64,000 nucleotides of DNA, from the NCBI GenBank assembly GCA_034231615.1, contig CM067316.1, forward strand, positions 27,642,093 to 27,706,092, read 5' to 3'. This stretch comes from Meghimatium bilineatum. Lineage: Eukaryota; Mollusca; Gastropoda; Stylommatophora; Philomycidae. Position 1 is the first letter of the stretch; each line of letters opens with the position of its first letter. The position numbers and the translations under genes were made by a program. This document shows, one piece after another, positions 44,791 through 57,091 of this stretch. The notes below the pieces were generated by a model, which was not told the DNA's origin, searched no databases, and saw only the letters and a list, made by a program, of their open reading frames with translations.

Positions 44791-46029
44791 CAAAGACAAT
44801 ACAAGAGCTGATATAATTATGACCACGAAAGAGCTGATACTATGTAGGTCTATACAAAACTGGTGCATGCAAGGACAATACTGGAGCTGATAATTGCTGA
44901 GATTATTCAAGAGCTGATAGTAGTTAGGACAATAGAAGATCTGATATAATAAACAAACTGATCATGTCATGTGTACATTTCCCCAAAGGAGAGCGTGAGT
45001 ACGCTTACTTCTCTGTCTAAACAATCAACACAAAAATAGATCAACTTGAATACAAACAACACTGCTTTAATTCTGGTGCGCATGTTGATAGAGGCTTAAT
45101 GATGCAGGAATCACTCAACTGGCATATCTAGCTAGCGGAACAGCCGCTATGACCAACCGGAGGCAATTTTATTCTCAGTACCGGCAACTTTCTCCTCATC
45201 AAAAACTTTCCATCCAGAACGGAAACACAAGGTCATAATTATCGGTGTTTTTGCCAGCAAGAATCTTAGTTCCCATCAGGAAGAAAAGGTTGGGTTCTTA
45301 GTTCCCATCAGGAAGAAAAGGTTGCGTTCGTTTTTTACCGGAAGGATGCGGAATACGCTTAAGGGGATATTTTCCTAACAACGATAGTCTACAGAACTGG
45401 GATCCTTTCACGCTTGCAGTCCTAGCGAACATAAATAAAGTTAACGTTTTGTAAGCTTAATGAAGCTTGCACATCTCGAACCCTACAACATATATCTCAA
45501 CCCTTGCAACTGAATATTTGAGGTCACCAAGACCTCTAGCGATTCCGTACATCTTGGGACGATACTTCATCAAAGCTACACGTTATTTCTAAAGCTAGAA
45601 CGTTAACATTACGCCGTTATCTTTAAAGCTTGCAAGGTTTTATTTAGAGTTGTCTTTACCTGTTTATTTTGTGTTGCTCAAGTTTTGTTTTAATAGGCAG
45701 CACTCAATTTTCACAGGCATTATCTTTGGATTTCTTTCAATAATATTCACAGAAACACGACAATGAGACGCTGGCATCGTCTATTTCACTGCCGCATTCT
45801 TATAATTCGTTCAGTCTCAGACAATCACTTGAATATGTTCACAGAAAGAAAACAGTTATGGAGTCCGATTGTTAATGAGCAACACTGCAGATGGTGGCTG
45901 AACCGCCCTCACAACCTGGACACAATGTCGCATAACATGTATAACTTTGGAAATGGAAGCAAAGAATGTTACAATTGTCATTTCTCATCCAAGTTGCATG
46001 TTGCGTATACGAAGGAAATCCATCACAAT
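44791..46029. other. No gene recognised; small duplication
   Basis: A 33-bp tandem duplication (ttagttcccatcaggaagaa) lies at about 45265-45328. The 105-codon frame at 45763-46080 shows no motif. Confidence 0.5.
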
Positions 46030-46310
46030 AGGTGTAGGCGATCACGTTTCACCTCAACTTCCTGTCTCTTGTGTTGTTAATAAGTTTAGTTGGTGACTTT
46101 CTCCTGTACCATGATGGCATCTCATACAACAAATTCTCTCAGTGTTTTCCTCTATCTCTCTTTCTAGATATTCCAGTGATCACAAAATATTCAAATTTTC
46201 CTATTTCTTTTCTATTTTCCATTGTAAATCTTGACTGTCTGCCTGCAATGTTTCTTATAATTTATCTTATTACTCCTGCATCTCTGAGCAAGTACGCCTA
46301 ATTTTTAAAA
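46030..46310 (-). mobile_element. LINE remnant, C-terminal region (probably family E type)
   Basis: The minus strand, in one frame with three stops, reads IRNIAGRQSRFTMENRKEIG, FEYFVITGISRKRDRGKH and ENLLYEMPSWYRRKSPTKLI, then NNTRDRKLR. This fits the LEYxGHIxxxRxRGxxR ... DRKLWRxMIA end of the LINE type seen in family E. It is dead. Confidence 0.65.
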
Positions 46311-46676
46311 AGCTATGGTATTAGTTCTCTAAAAAAAAGGAAAAAAAAAGAATCTCAGTAGCCTCCAGTTCGCTTTGGTGGTTTGTTTTTCACAGTAGAT
46401 GATTTACATATTCAAATTGTATATCGGTTGGAAATAACACCATAGCATTCGAGAACTGACATATACATTCATAGTGAGCAGGATGTTTCTCATTCTGTTT
46501 AAATATCAATGTGCTTTTGTGATGCTCTCTTCTTTATATCAATAAAACACCGGCCAGTAAAAGGTGAGCTAAGATAACGCCTTCATTCACATCAAGTAAT
46601 TAATGATTATATTAGACAATTAAAACCAAAAATTACAGAACACACATGTGTTTTACACAATGGTTCAAAGTTATTC
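46311..46676. other. No gene recognised
   Basis: AT-rich, with an A-rich tract at 46331-46350. Confidence 0.5.
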
Positions 46677-46936
46677 AGTATGGCTAAAACATCACAGCTA
46701 TGCAGTATGGTTCAAACATCACAGCTATGCAGTATGGTTCAAACATCACAGCTATGCAGTATGGTTCAAACATCACAGCTATGCAGTATAGTTCAAACAT
46801 CATATATGTGCAGTATGGTTCAAACATCATAGATGTGCAGTATGCTTCAAACATCATAGATGTGCAGTATGGTTCAAACATCATTGATGTGCAGTATCGT
46901 TCAAACATCTCAGATATACAGTATGGTTCATAAATC
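46677..46936. repeat. 27-bp minisatellite, about 9-10 copies
   Basis: Units resemble gcagtatggttcaaacatca followed by cagctat. A sub-type with tagatgt takes over in the right half. Confidence 0.95.
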
Positions 46937-47394
46937 AAAAACATACAGTAAACTAGCAATATTACGCAACTAAGTTCCAATCATGCAATCATGTAGCCAT
47001 AATAGAGACAATACAGAAAGTAGAATAGCGATATCATACACATTTATCCTGAGAGTATAGTTCAACATTTGTCATCTAATGGGTATTAGTATTAGCTTTT
47101 CTCTATATCGATATATCACAAGGATATTTGTCTTTCATAAAACCTGAAAAACAATGCCTCAAATTGGTGCACGTCAAGTCCATTCAATCTACAAGCATTA
47201 ATAAAGTCAGCATTTTTCTTTTATTTTAGCCACCATTGAAGCATACGGAGCCTACAAAAGTCTTATGTTTAGATACGTCTGCAGCAAATTATATTAATAT
47301 CATGTCCCTGTCTTTCCTTATTCACAATTACTCTCTATGTTTCCCTACGTTTTGCTCTGCCTGTCTTCAAAAAGAAATAGTAACGGCTGTATAA
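46937..47394. other. No gene recognised
   Basis: Unassigned. Confidence 0.5.
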
Positions 47395-47630
47395 TATGTA
47401 TATGGGTCTAACACCATATTGCACAATATGTTGCAATAACGTGGAAAGAGAAACTTGACTATGTTTATATGGGCCTAACACCATATTTCACAATATATTT
47501 CAATGACGTGGAAGAAGGAAATTTGACTTGACTATATTTATATGGGCCAGACGCCTTATTTCTCAATATGCCTTAATGACACGAAGAAGGAAACTTGACG
47601 ACTGTATTTATATGGGTCTAATATCACGGC
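47395..47630. repeat. About 70-bp tandem repeat, 3 copies, with a distant fourth
   Basis: Units contain tatatgggtctaacaccata, caatgacgtggaaga and gaaacttgac. Another copy lies 1 kb away at about 48632-48735, across the LTR-like sequence and an unidentified segment. Confidence 0.88.
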
Positions 47631-47689
47631 GTTTTGTGGTGAAAGAATCATGCCTTCTTGTTACGACAGTGTTGTGTTGATGATAGCAA

Positions 47690-48205
47690 ATATGTAGCGA
47701 CAACCAGAGCTTTCATATATATAACATGTTTATTGCTTCATCACAACGTCCAGGTTACAACATCCAGGGTTCCGACATCAATAATTCAATGTACAGCATA
47801 TTAGAAAATGTTGAACATCACTTAGTTCACAGGTTTTCCTAGAGACTTAATCCGTTTCTCAACTTGGATCCTTCAAGCTCTCCTTAAACTTCCTAACTAC
47901 AACATTCCAAACTAAACTTCCCTAACTGTACCTTCTAACTACACTTCCTAGCTCCGGTCTCAACCAACGCCCCCAACCTAGTCCCAACCTCCTAGTCTCC
48001 GGACCCAGTCTAGTCTAGCCTAGTAAAATGCAGTTCCCAGTATTTGAGAAAAACCTCTGACCAATCAAAATGCTTCCCTCGGACATTCTCACATCCATTT
48101 AAAATCCCACCCTCTTCTTAATTTAATTAAGTGAAGACTGGCAGTAAAGTACATGAAAACAAATCTCCCCGATAAATTTTCCGTCGGGTTTCGCACATCC
48201 CAGAC
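47690..48205 (-). mobile_element. Possible solo LTR
   Basis: Read on the minus strand, a segment beginning tgtctgggatgtgcg and ending gttgtcgctaca has TG...CA ends, a CCAAT-type gattggtca, no coding sequence, and gcaataaacatg (a polyadenylation signal) about 40 bp before its end. This layout fits an LTR. No second LTR, and no clear 4-6-bp target duplication was found, so the ends may be misplaced. Confidence 0.35.
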
Positions 48206-48359
48206 ACTCCTCTGCAACTCTTTTGTTCAAGATGCTGGCATGTATCGTTTCCCACCAGAGCTGACAGACACGCCTCTATATTTTACCACTATGTTTTCTC
48301 GTTAAATAGTCAAGTCGAACGATACCTCATATCTGGTATGTCAATACCTGGCCGAATGA

Positions 48360-48631
48360 GTCTTCATGTACTGCCGGAGACGAGCAAAGCCCATTGTCAG
48401 GCCGGTCCTACATCGGCCGATTTGTCGATCTGTCATCTACTTTGCTAGCTTAGTGGAGACTGTCGATCTTACAGATGGCTTAATGTGCCATGAAGGCAGG
48501 TTTATGATAATATTGTTACTACACTTTACTCGTTCATTTGGTTCTGTCATTCTGTCTGGATTTTGGCTAAGCAGCCGATCTACTGTTCTATTGTTCCGGC
48601 CTGTCACGCCTCACTCTATTACACTAACACA
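48360..48631 (-). pseudogene. Coding-like remnant, unknown
   Basis: The minus strand reads VTGRNNRTVDRLLSQNPDRM and TEPNERVKCSNNIIINLPSW, then a stop and TGLTMGFARLRQYMKTH. It is protein-like and probably a dead transposon gene. I do not recognise which. Confidence 0.3.
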
Positions 48632-48735
48632 CTATTTTATTTTGCAATATGCCTTGACGTGGAAGAAGAAAACTTGACTATATTTATATGGGCCTAACAT
48701 CTAATTTCCAAATATGCCTCAATGACATGGACGAG
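48632..48735. repeat. Outlying copy of the 70-bp repeat
   Basis: Contains gcaatatgccttgacgtgga and tatttatatgggcctaacat, matching 47395-47630. Confidence 0.85.
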
Positions 48736-49039
48736 GAAAGATTAAGGTACTCATATCTACGGCCCTGTCAGATATCCATCTACATGTTTGAAACTACAGA
48801 AGTAGTTTCTCTCGCCTTCCCCTCTCTCTCACCCCCCCCTCTCTCTCTCTCTCTGTGCGTGGGTACGTGTGTGCGCGTGTTTGGCATGTAAAAAAAGCTA
48901 GTTTGCCTGTTCTGTTGTTCGATATAGAATACTAGACGATTTTACTGATGCGAATAGCATATTGTCCATTTACTAATTATGTACATGAGAGGACATAACA
49001 TATAATATTTTTTTTTAATTTATGAATTAGTTTCATTTA
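48736..49039. other. Unassigned, with a CT-rich run
   Basis: A ctctctctct stretch with a C7 run lies at about 48818-48854. Confidence 0.5.
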
Positions 49040-49052
49040 AATAAATATAATT

Positions 49053-49207
49053 CCGCCGAAGACGGATGTGTCGGGCCATTGGCGCAAATAAAACAGTGAC
49101 ACAATGCATTTCCATTTTCTGGATTACATCCTGCTGGAAATCTAGCGGGACCATTGATTTGTTATAAGAAAGATCCAGTGGGAGTTTGAGAATGAACGAT
49201 GAAGAAG
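49053..49207 (+). mobile_element. S1 SINE-like element, 5'-truncated
   Basis: Carries gacggatgtgtcgggccatt, cagtgacacaatgcatttcc, ggattacatcctgctgg and the 3' end gtttgagaatgaacgatgaa plus gaagaa. The flanks aataaatataatt (49040-49052) and aataaatgtaata (49208-49220) agree at 11 of 13 bases. A roughly 45-bp insertion separates two conserved blocks. Confidence 0.72.
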
Positions 49208-49220
49208 AATAAATGTAATA

Positions 49221-49698
49221 TAATTGAACTTTTTGGACAACATTATTTGCAGATGTTCTCTGAACTGATCGGTTGCCCAATTATCTGCAGCTGAATTGGA
49301 CAGATTGCTTTTGCCGTTAGATTATTGCTTACAGTCACAAACGGACTTTGTGTGGATATGACATACTCGATGATGCAAATGTTAACACTTATGATAAACC
49401 TGATGCGAAATGGTGACAACACACTTACTTTTTTTACAATTGTCTTCTTGTCTTTTATTCTAAAGTTGAATGCACGTATAATACAATTCATATATTTCAA
49501 TTTACTTTCGGGTAACGACGGGTATTACTGCTAATATCTTATAAATATAGGCATAACACGTGACGAGGCTTGGAAATCTATGTAGTTGACTTAACTACCG
49601 GCAGTCATACGTTTAACGTACAGAGCATTACCAGAACCACAGCATCAAGCTCCGAACCACACATATGTTTAACAGAAAAAAAACATAACTGAACTTAC
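49221..49698. other. Intron or intergenic, no further exon recognised
   Basis: If the exon at 49699-49767 is real, this is the start of its intron (minus strand). No acceptor with convincing coding sequence seen. Confidence 0.4.
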
Positions 49699-49767
49699 CT
49701 GGATCTCGCCATCCGTTTCACTGTCCTCGGACTTGATCGCCGCCGAAGATGTACGCTTACTCTCCAT
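49699..49767 (-). CDS. Candidate first coding exon of an unidentified gene
   Basis: On the minus strand an ATG at 49767 opens exactly 23 codons (MESKRTSSAAIKSEDSETDG followed by EIQ) ending CAG, and the next bases are gtaagt, a textbook donor. The exon ends in phase 0. The peptide is hydrophilic and acidic, with an IKSED stretch of the kind seen in nuclear proteins, but I cannot name it. The segment is clearly more GC-rich than the DNA on either side. No AG acceptor stands between the upstream A-rich run and the ATG, so it would be a 5' exon. The rest of the gene must lie further left on the minus strand or outside this window. Confidence 0.5.
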
Positions 49768-49974
49768 GAAAATTGTGGAACCGTAAGCAGTTGGTGTGCA
49801 GAACCACAAGGATCACAATTAGAATATCCAAACAGGAAGTTTCTTTTTTTATTTGACTGTTTAAATCATTGTTAAAATATTGCAAGCAATCACAGTTAGC
49901 ATCATGACTTGAGTTAAAACCTACAAGCAAATCAATATTGTGTATAGTTATCAATCATCTTTTTCAACATTGTT
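49768..49974. other. Possible 5' UTR and promoter region of the candidate exon
   Basis: AT-rich DNA upstream of the ATG. No TATA or initiator is convincing. Confidence 0.25.
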
Positions 49975-52900
49975 AACACTGAAATTCACTCAGTCTCAGT
50001 CACTGTTAACACTGATATTCACTCACAGTCTCTGTCATTGTTCACACTGAAATTCACTCAGTCTCAGTCACTGTTAACACTGATATTCACTCACAGTCTA
50101 TGTCATTGTTCACACTGATATTCACTCACAGTCTCTGTCATTGTTCACACTGATATTCACTCACAGTCTCTGTCATTGTTCACACTGATATTCACTCACA
50201 GTCTCTGTCATTGTTCACACTGATATTCACTCACAGTCTATGTCATTGTTCACACTGATATTCACTCACAGTCTCTGTCATTGTTCACACTGATATTCAC
50301 TAACAGTCTCTGTCATTGTTCACACTGAAATTCACTCACAGTCTCTGTCATTGTTCACACTGAAATTCACTAACAGTCTCTGTCATTGTTCACACTGAAA
50401 TTCACTAACAGTCTCTGTCATTGTTCACACTGATATTCACTAACAGTCTCTATCATTGTTCACACTTTCACTTACAGTCCCTGTCATTGTTCACACTGAA
50501 ATTCACTCACAGTCTCTGTCATTGTTCACACTAATATTCACTAACAGCCTCTGTCATTGTTCACACTTTCACTTACAGTCTCTGGCATTGTTCACACTTT
50601 CACTTACAGTCTCTGGCATTGTTCACACTTTCACTTACAGTATCTGGCACTGTTCACACTTTCACTTACAGTCTCTGGCATTGTTCACAATTTCACTTAC
50701 AGTCTCTGGCATTGTTCACACTTTCACTTACAGTATCTGGCACTGTTCACACTTTCACTTACAGTCTCTGGCATTGTTCACAATTTCACTTACAGTCTCT
50801 GGCATTGTTCACACTTTCACTTACTGTCTCTGACACTGTTCACAGTTTCACTTACAGTCTCTGGCATTATTCACACTTTCACTCACAGTCTCTGGCATTA
50901 TTCACACTTTCACTTACAGTCTCTGGCATTGTTCACACTTTCACTGACAGTCTATGTCATTGTTCACACTGATATTTACTCAGTCTTTGGCATTGTTCAC
51001 ACTGATATTCACTCACAGTCTTTGCCATTGTTCACACTGATATTCAGTCACAGTCCCTGGCATTGTTCACACTTTCACTCACAGTCTCTGGCATTGTTCA
51101 CACTTTCACTCACAGTATCTGGCATTGTTCACACTGATATTCACTCACAGTCTCTGGCATTGTTCACACTGCTATTCACTAGCAGTCTCTGTCATTGTTC
51201 ACACTGATATTCACTAACAGTCTCTGTCATTGTTCACACTGATATTCACTCACAGTCTCTGGCATTGTTCACACTGATATTCACTAACAATCTCTGGCAT
51301 TGTTCACACTTTCACTCACAGTCTCTGGCATTGTTCACACTTTCACTCACAGTCTCTGACATTGTTCACACTTTCACTCACAGTCTCTGGCATTGCTCAC
51401 ACTTTCACTTACAATCTCTGGCATTGTTCACACTGATATTAACTCAGTCTCTGGCATTGTTCACAATGATGTTCACTAACAGTCTCTAGCATTGTTCATA
51501 CTGATTTTCACTCACAGTCTCTGGCATTTTTCACACTGATATTCACTCGCAGTCTCTGGCATTATTCACACTGATATTCACTCACAGTCTCTGGCATTGT
51601 TCACACTTTCACTTACAGTCTCTGGCATTGTTCACTGATATTCACTCACAGTCTCTGGCATTGTTCACACTTTCACTTACAGTCTCTGGCATTGTTCACT
51701 GATATTCACTCACAGTCTCTGGCATTGTTCACTGATATTCACTCACAGTCTCTGGCATTGTTCACTGATATTCACTCACAGTCTCTGGCATTGTTCACTG
51801 ATATTCACTCACAGTCTCTGGCATTGTTCACACTTTCACTTACAGTCTCTGGCATTGTTCACACTTTCACTCACAGTCTCTGGCATTGTTCACACTGATA
51901 TTCACTTACAGTCTCTGGCATTGTGCACTGATATTCACTCACAGTCTATGTCATTGTTCACTCTGATATTCACTCACAGTCCCTGGCATTGTTCACACTT
52001 TCACTCACAGTCTCTGGCATTGTTCACACTTTCACTCACAGTCTCTGGCATTGTTCACACTGATATTCACTCACAGTCTCTGGCATTGTTCACACTGATA
52101 TTCACTCACAGTCTCTGGCAATGTTCACACTGATATTCACTCACAGTCTATGTCATTGTTCACACTGATATTCACTCACAGTCTCTGGCATTGTTCACAC
52201 TGATATTCACTCACAGTCTCTGGCATTGTTCACACTTTCACTCACAGTCTCTGGCATTGTTCACACTTTCACTCACAGTCTATGTCATTGTTCACACTGA
52301 TATTCACTCACAGTCTCTGGCATTGTTCACACTGATATTCACTCACAGTCTCTGGCATTGTTCACTGATATTCACTCACAGTCTCTGGCATTGTTAACTG
52401 ATATTCACTCACAGTCTCTGGCATTGTTCACTGATATTCACTTACAATCTCTGGCATTATTCACTGATATTCACTCACAGTCTCTGGCATTGTTCACACT
52501 TTCACTTACAGTCTCTGGCATTGTTCACACTGATATTCACTTACAGTCTCTGGCATTGTTCACTGATATTCACTCACAGTCTATGTCATTGTTCACACTG
52601 ATATTCACTCACAGTCCCTGACATTGTTCACACTTTCACTCACAGTCTCTGGCATTGTTCACACTTTCACTCACAGTCTCTGGCATTGTTCACACTTTCA
52701 CTCACAGTCTCTGGCATTGCTCACACTGATATTCACTCACAGTCTCTGGCATTGTTCACACTGATATTCACTCACAGTCTCTGGCATTGTTCACTGATAT
52801 TCACTCAGTCTATGTTATTGTTCACACTGATATTCACTCACAGTCTATGTCATTGTTCACACTGATATTCACTCACAGTCTATGTCATTGTTCACACTGA

Positions 52901-53285
52901 TATTCACTCACAGTTTATGTTATTGTTCACTGATATTCACTCACAGTCTCTGGCATTGTTCACTGATATTCACTCACAGTCTATGTCATTGTTCACACTG
53001 ATATTCACTCACAGTCTATGTCATTGTTCACACTGATATTCACTCACAGTCTCTGGCATTGTTCACACTGATATTCACTCACAGTCCCTGGCATTGTTCA
53101 CACTTTCACTCACAGTCCATGGCATTGTTCACACTTTCACTCACAGTCTCTGGCATTGTTCACACTGATATTCACTCACAGTCTCTGGCATCGTTCACGC
53201 TTTCACTCACAGTCTTTGTCATTGTTAACACTTATATTTAATAACAGTCTCTTTCATTGTTAACACTGTTATTCACTAACATTTT
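49975..53285. repeat. 3.3-kb satellite with 35-, 33- and 31-bp units, about 100 copies
   Basis: All units share attgttcac and cacagtctctggc. They differ by the middle: 35 bp with cactgatattcactca, 33 bp with ctgatattcactca (missing two bases), 31 bp with cactttcactca. A second axis of variation is tctctggc versus tctatgtc. Left-hand units (49975-50550) are mostly the gtc type and older-looking, while the centre is ggc type. Blocks of several units recur, indicating higher-order amplification. Frames of up to 216 codons are by-products. Confidence 0.97.
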
Positions 53286-54378
53286 AAAAAAAAAGGTTCA
53301 CGTGGATATTCACCAATAATCTCTTGAAAGATTGTTTAACATTGTTAATGATCAATAATCTTGTTCCAAGATGGTTTAACATCTCTATTAACCAATACTA
53401 TTTAACACAGTTCATTGTTAACTCTGTATTGTGCAGTTCACTTGTCAGATTAAAACCTATTTGGCAATTTTTGTCTACAGTCTCTGTATTTCTCTACTTG
53501 CCCGTGACACTATCTGGAAAGGAAAAAAGAAGAGAGAAATCGTAGAAAATTCAAACAAAATGTGAACAGTAAAAACATATTGACATTCTATCGAACAAAA
53601 AAGCAAAATTTTTTTTTTTTCGTGGCCACACTTATTTATGTCATTATCAGAGTGTGTACATTGGTTCATGGTCGCTCTGATTATGACTGGCAATTTACTA
53701 GTTGTAAAGGTTAAGGTTCGTCCGTCCCATGGCAGCAACCTGCCGTCGGGGATGAAGATAACTCTAATTGCACTAAGCCGCAGCAACTATTATATGGGGC
53801 ATACGTGTGTATTATCATAAACTGTCTTCTTATTTATGCTTCTCCATGCTCTTTGTCATGCTTCATCTTTAGGTCTGGTGTTGAACAATGTCTATTGTAT
53901 TTTCCATGATTTCTTCCAGGGCAGTCTCCTGTATTCTGCCTCAGATTTATACCACTGTATAGTAACCAACGATTCGTTATTTTTAATGAATCCACAATGA
54001 GTGATTTTTTTTGTTGCGTATACGATTTCTTCAGTCGGTAGAGTTAGTCCGCAGTCAAAAATTATCTATCTCAAGAAGTTAGTAGAAGTTTTGTGCTCAT
54101 GACTACGTGGAATAATCATCCATACATTGTGTGCTGGCTGTGTACATTGATTTCTTCATCTCATTAGAACCTCAGATGCAAGAATCACTTTATTCTAACA
54201 TAATTTTAGATACATCACATATTTCCCATTTACTGTCAGTTTACAGTAGGGTAGTACCCACACTAATTTTCAATAACGGAAAAATTATTGATATTATTAA
54301 GTGCCATATTAAACCACAGGCATGAGTTCTTGGTTTCGTGTGTTCTATATTTACTCTAGTCATGTACATTCAATTAAA
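53286..54378. other. Eroded array edge, then unassigned sequence
   Basis: 53286-53430 still shows attgttaac-type remnants of the satellite. A slightly GC-richer segment at about 53690-53780 (catggcagcaacctgccgtc) may be an old dispersed element. No gene recognised. Confidence 0.45.
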
Positions 54379-54721
54379 AAGCAAGAGGGTAAATGAAAAA
54401 TTATTGAGACTAATCGGAAGTGAAACCAGGCCCGTTCTGACGGCACCGAATCGCCCTTCAACTCGAGTAAACGGGTTTTTCCGTACTTGACTAACTCTAG
54501 TCCTTGTCTCGATTGGTCCGTTCTCAGTGACTTGACTACACAGTTTGAATGTCTTGACAAAGTCGCATTTTTAATTTCTTTTAAATTTTTTTTATATGCG
54601 GTTAGTCAAGTACGGAAAAACCCGTTTGCTAGATTTTCAAGGCGATTCTGTGCAGTTAGAACGGACCTCGTTCAATTTCCGTTAGTCTCAAGAATTTTTA
54701 ATTTATCCTCTTGCTTCCCAC
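54379..54721. repeat. Long inverted repeat (about 117- and 122-bp arms, 104-bp loop)
   Basis: The left arm 54379-54495 and right arm 54600-54721 pair along nearly their whole length. The inner 27 bases, around gggtttttccgtacttgact, are identical. The outer ends are aagcaagagg and cctcttgctt. No coding sequence in the loop. It looks like a foldback MITE. The TTAA-containing flanks are suggestive but not proof of a target duplication. Confidence 0.85.
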
Positions 54722-54869
54722 TTTAATTTACTTGAAGAAGCTATTATTTGAAGCAACATTGTACTGTCTCTATGTTATTTATGTTTACAAGAAGACACAT
54801 TGGCCCTTGAAGTATGAATACTTATATGATTGTTATATGATTGTGTTACTGAGGATACTTTCATTCTTG

Positions 54870-55130
54870 TACAATCCCAAAAGACAACAGATCAAGTGGT
54901 TTTCACACACGTCTAGACTACCAACAGATATCATGCCAGACATTGCCATGATACATAGACATCACGGCTACAAATCCAGAACCAGACCATAAAAAAGATG
55001 AACTACAGAAATCACAGAAACAAGCATACAAACAGCACACAAGAAAGCCATCTCCAGAGAACTCTTCTACCCCTGACGCAGCAAGGCAAACATTGGCCAC
55101 AGCGTATAGATAGATTACAAATCTAATAAT
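54870..55130 (+). mobile_element. LINE family F remnant, C-terminal region
   Basis: The plus strand reads RQQIKWFSHTSRLPTDIMPD, then IAMIHRHHGYKSRTRP, a stop, KR and TTEITETSIQTAHKKAI. It resembles the RLKWFGHxxRxPxDRxPxxA ... GRPKKRWxD segment of LINEs. Two stops make it inactive. Confidence 0.72.
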
Positions 55131-55839
55131 TCTCTCAGCTTCATTCTTTATTTCTCCTCACAGCCCCGTTTCTCCATCCTATTCTCCAGACTTCGTCGCA
55201 TTTGCTAAGATGGTTCGAATTTTCTGAAGCCCATCCATATGCTTAACATCTTACGTTGTCCACTGTAAACAGAGGATGTCCATTGATCTTCCGTGTGTCA
55301 CATCCTCTGCTATAACGGACCTCATTTTTCTATTTATTTGATCATTTCTATTCATGTACCTTACATAGACAAGTGAGAGTTCTTACAACTCTTTATTGTC
55401 GGGTTTATTCGTACTACTTGTAATAGTAGTATATCGCGTGGACGTCTTTGGTATCGATGGGTCGGCTACCGCGACAGCTGCTTATGTTAGTATGTGGTCG
55501 ACAGGTGCTCTGACTATCGACATTGCTTACCATACAGTTCCAGCAGTGCATACAAGCGTTTTGCGCCACACAGCTAACACATTAGCGTGGTGGCAGAGTT
55601 TCTTCACGTCTTACACAGGGGCCAACGTGCAGTACGAGAAATGTCTACAAACGGGTTGCGGCATACGTTTGAGTTTCCATTGACATGAACTTTTGTCAAT
55701 TAGACATGTCACTTCCAACAGTACAAGGTCCGGACAAAAGCATTGTCTGGTGGTTTGAGGTTATGTCCGACAATCGGTGATCCTCATATATCGACTATTG
55801 ATAGAAATCAGATAGTTGAAAGTTATTATAGTCACATTT
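55131..55839. other. No gene recognised
   Basis: The plus frame 55396-55683 (95 codons) lies in a GC-richer patch with a hydrophobic start but has no motif I can name. Confidence 0.4.
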
Positions 55840-56010
55840 CAGGTAAAATATAAAACCAAAATAGGCAAATACATTTCAGGTAAAATGTAGGCATAATGAC
55901 AAAATATAAAACCAAAATAGGCAAATATATTTCTAGTAAAATGTAGGCAAAATGACAAAGTATACTTCAGGTAAAATATAAAACCACATTAGTCAAACAC
56001 ACTTCAATAT
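55840..56010. repeat. Degenerate AT-rich tandem repeat
   Basis: About three irregular copies containing catttcaggtaaaatataaa and accaaaataggcaaata. Confidence 0.78.
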
Positions 56011-57091
56011 ATTTTCAAATTGACAAAAACAAATTTCATGGCCAGTGACATTTAAAGATAGCCAAAGTGTGACTAACCTGGAAGGAAGTCTTAGTAAATA
56101 AAGGAAGCACAAGCGACAATCTCATTTAGCAGATCATTTTATTACTCACCAAATTAGCAGTTTCAAACCATATATATATATATAAATGTCGGGCTCGATT
56201 ATCTCTGCCTGACTACTGGCCCGTGTTCGACTCATCAACCAAATATTAATTTACCATATTTTCTCATACGCAGCCAAGGTCCAGTGAAAACACACCTCTA
56301 CTGAGGATATGTGAAACCAGCATTCAGTCTCACATTACCGCGAGTTCTCCTCTTGGGTTTTTCTACAACAAACATGCTGCAATAACATCAAAGCACGTTT
56401 ACGCACCTTCCGTTTATTTCAAACAGGAACTGATATAAACATTCTTACAAACTTTGCAACAAACACACACATGGAAGCAAACAAAGAGACGCTAATGTTG
56501 TTACATTTATTGACATAGACACAAATGATGTAACTAAACAGACGCGAACCGTAGAATCTATTGGGAGTAAGGGCAATCATGTCATGCAAATTTGACTCAA
56601 ATATCAAGGCATCGGAACAGGAATACGTATTCAGTGATGGGGCTAATTTCTACAAGAGCGCATCACGTGGCACATGATAATTATTGAAGCGGAATCAAAT
56701 AGCATGTACATACACGTTTAATCTAAGAGGAACGTGTATGGCCTGCAGGTTGCATCCGGTGTATGACGTCAGGACACCTGCTGCAAACCTGTATATCGCA
56801 GGAAAAAAAGAAATACATGGTCATGCAGTATTTTGTAAGCGTTCTAAACAATGTCCACAGCCGAAAGTTCACAATGTCCACAGCCGAAAGTTCACCTCTG
56901 TTTACCGATACCTTCGTCAGTTACTCAAACTATGAACAAGCTAAATCACAACCAGAAGTGTTCAAGACTGAACACCCGGACCACAAGATTCGCTGACAAA
57001 ACAGATAAACATCTTCTCTAATAAGAAGGAAACGACTATCACCGAATTATACCCAAAAGATGCTTTCTTATTTAAAAATTTATCTGTACAG
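56011..57091. other. No gene recognised; small duplication
   Basis: A 23-bp duplication (acaatgtccacagccgaaag) lies at 56848-56893. A TA run is at about 56168-56184. Confidence 0.5.

Noticed and set aside
50557-51207. 216-codon frame in the 31/33/35-bp satellite
   Set aside because: All three plus frames are open over long parts of the array, and the sequence only reflects the monomers.
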